Of a stretch of 29,563 nt of DNA, positions 25,227 to 29,563 are shown one piece after another (position 1 is the stretch's first letter; each line of letters begins with the position of its first letter). A program made the translations under genes and the position numbers. The notes below the pieces were generated by a model, which ran no database searches, was not told the origin of the DNA, and worked only from the letters and a program-made list of their open reading frames with translations. This stretch comes from Oceanospirillaceae bacterium (lineage in GTDB: Bacteria > Pseudomonadota > Gammaproteobacteria > Pseudomonadales > Balneatricaceae). The DNA lies in contig DPHD01000016.1 of NCBI GenBank assembly GCA_003523085.1, positions 1-29,563 on the forward strand. Direction: 5' to 3'.

Positions 25227-26162
25227 ATGACAGATTTGGATAGTTGGCTTACTCAGCAAAGTGACAGCAGCACAAAGTGCGGTTATGTGGCCATTGTTGG
25301 GCGCCCTAATGTGGGAAAATCCACGCTTTTGAACCATATTTTGGGTCAGAAAATCAGTATTACCTCGCGTAAGCCGCAAACCACCCGCCACCAAATTTTG
25401 GGTATTAAAACCGAAGGTGATATCCAAGTGGTTTATGTGGACACGCCGGGATTGCATTTAGACCAAGCCGATAAAGCCATCAACCGTTATATGAACAAGG
25501 CTGCGTCGAGTGCCCTAAAGCATGTAGACTTGGTGATCTTTATGGTTGACCGTACGCGCTGGAATGATGCCGATGAACACGTGTATGAAAAGGTTAAAGC
25601 GGCGAATTGCCCAGTGATTTTGGCCATTAACAAAATTGATATTTTAGATGATAAGCAGTCTTTGTTACCTTATTTGCAGGAAGTTCAGCAGCGCCTACCA
25701 GACGCCGTGTTAGTGCCAATTGCTGCGCACACGGGTGCATCTGTGGATCAGCTAGAGCAATGTGTGTTAGATCAGTTACCTAATGGAAGGCATTTTTTCC
25801 CTGAAGATCAAGTCACCGACCGCAGTGCACGATTTATTACAGCTGAGTTGATCCGCGAAAAAATTATGCGCCAACTGGGTGATGAACTGCCTTACCAAAT
25901 GACGGTAGAAATCGAAGAGTTTGCCCAAGATGGCCCTGTGTTACACATAGGTGCGCTAATCTTGGTGGAGCGTAAAGGCCAAAAACGTATATTGATTGGT
26001 GACAAAGGCGACCGTATCAAAATGATTGGCCGTGATGCTCGAGTCGATATGGAACGTATGTTCGAATGTAAGGTGATGCTTAAATTGTGGGTTAAAGTCA
26101 AAAGTGGCTGGTCCGACGACGAGCGTGCGTTACAAAGCTTGGGTTACGACGGCCTCGATTAA
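25227..26162 (+). CDS. era: GTPase Era
   Basis: Era binds the 3' end of 16S rRNA and helps mature the 30S subunit. The 311 residues include the GTPase domain with G1 GRPNVGKS at 25-32, G3 DTPGL and G4 NKID. A C-terminal KH RNA-binding domain has the motif GDKGDRIKMIGRDAR. The protein is about ten residues longer than E. coli Era at the N-terminus. The start lies seven bases after rnc without a clear Shine-Dalgarno sequence, as expected for coupled genes. rnc-era-recO is a conserved operon in gammaproteobacteria. Confidence 0.96.
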   Translation: MTDLDSWLTQQSDSSTKCGYVAIVGRPNVGKSTLLNHILGQKISITSRKPQTTRHQILGIKTEGDIQVVYVDTPGLHLDQADKAINRYMNKAASSALKHVDLVIFMVDRTRWNDADEHVYEKVKAANCPVILAINKIDILDDKQSLLPYLQEVQQRLPDAVLVPIAAHTGASVDQLEQCVLDQLPNGRHFFPEDQVTDRSARFITAELIREKIMRQLGDELPYQMTVEIEEFAQDGPVLHIGALILVERKGQKRILIGDKGDRIKMIGRDARVDMERMFECKVMLKLWVKVKSGWSDDERALQSLGYDGLD

Positions 26163-26177
26163 GTTTGGGATAAGCTT

Positions 26178-26930
26178 ATGTTGGTAATGGAGCAACAACC
26201 GGCGTATGTTCTACATAGCCGACCGTGGCGCGAAACGAGTCTCATTGCCGATTTATTGACCCTCCACAGTGGCCGTGTATCGGTGATTATCAAAGGCGCC
26301 CGTAAAGCCAGTGGCAAACAACCGGCCAAGCGCGCCTTAGTACAACCTTTTACCCCCTTGCTGGTGGCTTTTACGGGCCGCGGGGCATTGCGCACCGCTA
26401 CCTCTTTGGATGCCGCAGGGCCGCCCTTATCTTTGCAAGGCAACCACCTTTATAGTGGTCTTTACGCTAACGAATTGCTGCTTAAGTTGCTGGCCGTGGA
26501 TGATGCGTATCCTGCGTTATTTGCCTACTATCAAACCTTGTTAGAAAACTTGTGTATAAAACAGTCGGTAGAGCAAAGTTTGCGTGCCTTTGAAGTCCAT
26601 CTGATGGATGAACTGGGGTATCATGTTGCCTTAGATACAGAATTTGAAAGCCAAATGCCGGTGTTGCCAGAGCATTATTATCGGCTATTACCACTACAGG
26701 GTTTCTGCCGAGTTGAGTACCAAGACGGCAATGCGCGAATAATACCGGGACAGGTATTACTCGACTTGGCAGCGGGGCGGTATAGTGAACCCAAGTGCTT
26801 AAAATACGCTAAGTATATTGCCCGCGTAAATATCGATCAGTTATTGGGTGGCAAGCCGCTCCATAGCCGAACACTTTTTCAATCCATGGCTGTGGTACCA
26901 CCATTGAGCCAAGGGTTAAGCGACAATTAG
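26178..26930 (+). CDS. recO: DNA repair protein RecO
   Basis: RecO, with RecR, loads RecA on SSB-coated gaps in the RecF pathway. The 250 residues are close to the 242 of E. coli. The N-terminal OB fold carries AYVLHSRPWRETSLIADLLT and VIIKGARKASGKQ near residues 9-47. The helical C-terminal part includes YANELLLKLL and FEVHLMDELGYH. No zinc-finger cysteine cluster is seen, as in enteric RecO. Starts at ATG 26178 or four codons later (26187) are both possible. It sits 15 bp after era and 11 bp before pdxJ. Confidence 0.93.
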   Translation: MLVMEQQPAYVLHSRPWRETSLIADLLTLHSGRVSVIIKGARKASGKQPAKRALVQPFTPLLVAFTGRGALRTATSLDAAGPPLSLQGNHLYSGLYANELLLKLLAVDDAYPALFAYYQTLLENLCIKQSVEQSLRAFEVHLMDELGYHVALDTEFESQMPVLPEHYYRLLPLQGFCRVEYQDGNARIIPGQVLLDLAAGRYSEPKCLKYAKYIARVNIDQLLGGKPLHSRTLFQSMAVVPPLSQGLSDN

Positions 26931-26941
26931 GAATATGGATA

Positions 26942-27703
26942 ATGGTTGATCCCAATCGAATTTTATTAGGTGTGAACGTTGACCACGTGGCGACCTTGCG
27001 TCAAGCACGTGGCACCCGCTACCCCGACCCAGTGAAGGCTGCTTTGGATGTCGAGCAAGCCGGTGCTGATGGTATTACTATACATTTACGTGAAGATGCG
27101 CGGCATATTCAAGAACGTGACGTGCGAGTAATGGCGCAAGTCTTACAAACACGCATGAACTTGGAGATGGCAGTGACTGATGCCATGGTCGATTTGGCGG
27201 TAGAGATTGCCCCAGCTTACGTCTGCTTGGTGCCAGAAAAACGCGAAGAGCTTACCACCGAAGGGGGTTTGGATGTGGCTTCGCAAGAAGCTAAAATTAA
27301 AGCAGCCTGTATACGTATGCAGGCTGTGGGTACTCAGATATCGTTATTTATTGACGCCGACTCTACCCAGATTGACGCCGCTAAGCGAACTGGCGCAGAA
27401 CTCGTTGAATTGCACACGGGTGCCTACGCCGACGCCATCGGTTACGAGGCCCAGCATGCAGAACTGGTGCGCATTGCTAAGGGCGCAACCTATGCGGCCA
27501 GCATGGGTTTGATTGTGAATGGCGGTCACGGCTTGAATTTGCAAAACGTCGAAGCCATTGCTGCCATTCCTGAGTTTAATGAGCTTAATATTGGCCATTC
27601 ACTGATCGCCAATGCCTTATTTGTGGGTTTACCGCAGGCGGTCAAAGACATGAAGGCGGCGATGCTCGCCGCCCGTGATCCTAGTCGCCCTAGCCGAGTT
27701 TAG
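26942..27703 (+). CDS. pdxJ: Pyridoxine 5'-phosphate synthase
   Basis: PdxJ condenses 3-amino-2-oxopropyl phosphate with deoxyxylulose 5-phosphate to make pyridoxine 5'-phosphate, in the DXP-dependent vitamin B6 route. The 253 residues match the TIM-barrel family (243 in E. coli). LGVNVDHVATLRQARGTRYP, ITIHLREDARHI, VCLVPEKREELTTEGGLD and NGGHGLNLQNV are its substrate-site segments. The ATG follows AGGA. The stop is 8 bp before acpS, the classic pdxJ-acpS pairing. Confidence 0.97.
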   Translation: MVDPNRILLGVNVDHVATLRQARGTRYPDPVKAALDVEQAGADGITIHLREDARHIQERDVRVMAQVLQTRMNLEMAVTDAMVDLAVEIAPAYVCLVPEKREELTTEGGLDVASQEAKIKAACIRMQAVGTQISLFIDADSTQIDAAKRTGAELVELHTGAYADAIGYEAQHAELVRIAKGATYAASMGLIVNGGHGLNLQNVEAIAAIPEFNELNIGHSLIANALFVGLPQAVKDMKAAMLAARDPSRPSRV

Positions 27704-27711
27704 GCGCGCTT

Positions 27712-28086
27712 GTGGTGAAGGCAGTTGGCACGGATATTGTGGCTACGGCACGTATTGAATCGGCCTTAGAGCGCAGTGGGCGTAAGTTTGCTGAGCGTAT
27801 TTTAACGCCTCTGGAAATGGCTCAGTTTGATGCTGCCAATAATCAAGCTGGTTTTTTAGCTAAACGTTTTGCGGCTAAAGAAGCGGCCGCCAAAGCCTTA
27901 GGTACGGGCATTGGTCGTGGCATTTCGTGGCAACAAATGCATATTGAACACGACGAGTTAGGCGCGCCCTTGTTGATTCTACAAGGCGCAGCCAAACAAC
28001 GGCAAACGGATCTGGGCAGCCATAAAGCCCATATCAGTATTGCCGACGAATTAGATCAAGCCTTAGCCTTTGTTGTGCTGAGTTAG
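27712..28086 (+). CDS. acpS: Holo-[acyl-carrier-protein] synthase
   Basis: AcpS attaches the 4'-phosphopantetheine arm of CoA to acyl carrier protein, activating fatty-acid synthesis. The 124 residues match E. coli (126). The magnesium-binding residues are Asp8 in GTDIV and Glu57 in RFAAKEAAAKALGTG. The first codon is GTG and a second GTG follows directly; TAGG overlapping the pdxJ stop is the ribosome site. An upstream GC-rich hairpin-capable sequence lies inside pdxJ. Confidence 0.95.
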   Translation: MVKAVGTDIVATARIESALERSGRKFAERILTPLEMAQFDAANNQAGFLAKRFAAKEAAAKALGTGIGRGISWQQMHIEHDELGAPLLILQGAAKQRQTDLGSHKAHISIADELDQALAFVVLS

Positions 28087-28110
28087 CGAAATAGAGACGA
28101 GACCAACATC

Positions 28111-29010
28111 ATGCACAGCCCCGCTGATTTTCCAACTATAGAAGACTACGTAGGTAACACGCCATTAGTGCGTTTGCAGCGTCTACCTGGGAACACCAGC
28201 AATATAATTCTAGCCAAGCTCGAAGGTAATAATCCCGCAGGCTCGGTAAAAGATCGCCCCGCCATGAGTATGATCATTGAGGCAGAAAAACGCGGTGATA
28301 TTAGCCCAGGCGATATATTAATCGAAGCCACCAGTGGTAATACGGGTATTGCCTTAGCTATGGCTGCGGCCATTAAAGGTTATCGACTTAAGCTCATTAT
28401 GCCCGACAATATGAGTAGTGAACGCAAGGCGTCGATGGCCGCCTATGGTGCTGAACTGATTGAAGTCACCAAAGAAGTAGGTATGGAAGGCGCGCGTGAT
28501 TTAGCCCTAGCCATGCAAGCTCGTTGCGAAGGTAAGGTGCTGGATCAGTTTGCTAACGCCGATAACCCCTTAGCCCACTATCGTACCACGGGGCCCGAAA
28601 TTTGGCAGCAAACCCAAGGCCGCATTACCCATTTGGTGAGTTCTATGGGTACAACCGGCACCATTATGGGGTTGTCGGCTTACCTTAAAGAGCAAAATCC
28701 ACAGGTACAAATTCATGGTTTACAACCCAATGCCGACTCTTCGATTCCGGGTATCCGGCGCTGGCCTAAGGAATACTTGCCGAGCATTTTTGATGCCGCC
28801 AAAGTAGATGCAGTGATCGACATGGATCAAGCCGAAGCCGAAGCGACCATGAAGGCACTGGCGACAGAAGAAGGTATTTTTGCCGGTGTGTCATCGGGCG
28901 GCTCGGTGGCCGGTGCTTTGCGCTTGTCTAAACAAGTTGAAAATGCAGTGATTGTTTGTATTATTTGTGATCGTGGTGATCGTTATTTATCTACCGGAGT
29001 TTTTGGTTAA
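28111..29010 (+). CDS. cysM: Cysteine synthase B (O-acetylserine sulfhydrylase B)
   Basis: CysM makes cysteine from O-acetylserine and sulfide, or S-sulfocysteine from thiosulfate. The 299 residues match E. coli CysM (303) rather than the longer CysK. The PLP lysine is Lys47 in NPAGSVKDRPA. The substrate loop EATSGNTGIALAM and the C-terminal CDRGDRYLSTGVF are intact. It lies 24 bp after acpS and 2 bp before rlmD. The pairing of cysM with rlmD, usually followed by relA, is familiar from other gammaproteobacteria. Confidence 0.95.
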   Translation: MHSPADFPTIEDYVGNTPLVRLQRLPGNTSNIILAKLEGNNPAGSVKDRPAMSMIIEAEKRGDISPGDILIEATSGNTGIALAMAAAIKGYRLKLIMPDNMSSERKASMAAYGAELIEVTKEVGMEGARDLALAMQARCEGKVLDQFANADNPLAHYRTTGPEIWQQTQGRITHLVSSMGTTGTIMGLSAYLKEQNPQVQIHGLQPNADSSIPGIRRWPKEYLPSIFDAAKVDAVIDMDQAEAEATMKALATEEGIFAGVSSGGSVAGALRLSKQVENAVIVCIICDRGDRYLSTGVFG

Positions 29011-29012
29011 TT

Positions 29013-29563
29013 ATGGCCCGTTTATCCCCACTTCAGCGTAAGCTTAAGATTAAAAATCCTTCAACATCCGCCAAGCAAAAACGTGCGCAAGCGCAGGTGG
29101 ATGTGAGTGTAGTCACCCTGCCCATGGGCAAGCACATAGAAATAGAGTTGCAAAATTTAAGCCACGATGGCCGTGGCGTAGGCCGTTGGCAGGGCAAAAC
29201 CGTGTTTGTGAATGGGGCCTTACAGGGCGAGACGGTAAGTGCCGAAGTGACCGCAGACCACAAAACCCACGCCGAAGCGAAAGTGCTCGAGATTCATCAA
29301 GCCAGTGCTGATCGTATAGACCCTATTTGCCCAGTGTACGACACCTGTGGTGGCTGCCAGTTACAGCATTTACAACCGGCCGCTCAAGTGACCTTCAAAC
29401 AGGCCGCTATTGCCGAACAGTTGCGCCGTATAGGCTCGATAGAAGTGCCTGAGTGGGTGGCGCCGATTACCAAGGCAAGCCAGGGCTACCGTCGCCGTGC
29501 CCAATTGGCCACGCGCTATTTTGCTGACAGTCGTACTTTGTTAATGGGTTTTCGCCAGGGGGG
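29013..29563 (+). CDS. rlmD: 23S rRNA (uracil-5-)-methyltransferase RlmD, 5' part only
   Basis: RlmD (RumA) methylates uracil 1939 of 23S rRNA with S-adenosylmethionine. I translated the open frame from ATG 29013; it runs off the right edge after 183 codons with no stop. After a basic start (MARLSPLQRKLKIKN), residues about 27-95 form a TRAM RNA-binding domain (ELQNLSHDGRGVGRWQGKTVFVNG segment). The iron-sulfur cluster motif CPVYDTCGGCQLQHL follows near 106-120, then YRRRAQLATRYF and MGFRQG. The methyltransferase domain lies beyond the window. The start is 2 bp after the cysM stop. Confidence 0.92.
   Translation, partial: MARLSPLQRKLKIKNPSTSAKQKRAQAQVDVSVVTLPMGKHIEIELQNLSHDGRGVGRWQGKTVFVNGALQGETVSAEVTADHKTHAEAKVLEIHQASADRIDPICPVYDTCGGCQLQHLQPAAQVTFKQAAIAEQLRRIGSIEVPEWVAPITKASQGYRRRAQLATRYFADSRTLLMGFRQG

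Noticed and set aside
27655..27673. Perfect 7-bp inverted repeat (GGCGGCG/CGCCGCC) near the end of pdxJ
   Set aside because: It encodes an Ala-rich pdxJ C-terminus, has no T-run, and the next gene is only 8 bp after pdxJ, so a terminator is unlikely; probably a by-product of codon choice.
1..29563. CRISPR arrays, insertion sequences, tRNA genes, prophage, toxin-antitoxin or defence genes
   Set aside because: No regularly spaced repeats, transposase or integrase motifs, tRNA cloverleaf or terminal repeats were seen by eye; nearly all the sequence is taken by recognised housekeeping genes.

Overview
This window is a gene-dense stretch of a gammaproteobacterial chromosome made almost entirely of housekeeping genes. 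The proteins match Escherichia coli families at near-identical lengths (IlvD, ArgA, GlnE, MsbA, WaaA, ParE, LepA, Era, PdxJ, CysM). The local orders nudF-cpdA-yqiA-parE and lepA-lepB-rnc-era-recO-pdxJ-acpS are typical of the class. Having glnE, LPS genes (lpxL, msbA, waaA) and the nudF-parE block close together recalls a Pseudomonas/Oceanospirillales-like layout more than an enteric one, but I cannot name a genus. Several genes start with GTG. No tRNA, rRNA, insertion sequence, prophage, CRISPR array, toxin-antitoxin pair or defence island is visible.

Layout. Positions 54-4613, minus strand: a soluble orphan histidine kinase, then argA and ilvD (arginine and branched-chain amino-acid synthesis). 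Positions 4821-12059, alternating strands: glnE (glutamine synthetase control), convergent lpxL, divergent msbA-dgkA, then a convergent GT4 glycosyltransferase. Apart from glnE this is an outer-membrane lipid block: lipid A acylation, lipid A flipping, diacylglycerol recycling and probable sugar addition. Positions 12060-21105, plus strand: waaA-thiP-thiQ-hemY-nudF-cpdA-yqiA-parE, with overlaps or gaps of at most 39 bp, so probably one transcription unit of mixed function (Kdo transfer, thiamine uptake, haem, ADP-ribose and cAMP hydrolysis, esterase, topoisomerase IV). Positions 21217-21796: a single Spy/CpxP-like periplasmic gene with its own promoter-like sequence and a strong intrinsic terminator. 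Positions 21878 to the right edge: lepA-lepB-rnc-era-recO-pdxJ-acpS-cysM-rlmD, another tight run covering translation, secretion, RNA processing, ribosome assembly, repair and cofactor synthesis. rlmD is cut by the window edge. No gene-free stretch exceeds about 210 bp.

I did not find a previously undescribed system. The points most worth a second look are modest: the N-terminal domain of the orphan kinase, thiPQ without thiB inserted next to waaA, an oxygen-dependent (HemY-type) porphyrinogen oxidase in a gammaproteobacterium, the palindromic promoter regions of the kinase and the Spy-like gene, and two tiny reading frames that overlap the start codons of glnE and the Spy-like gene.
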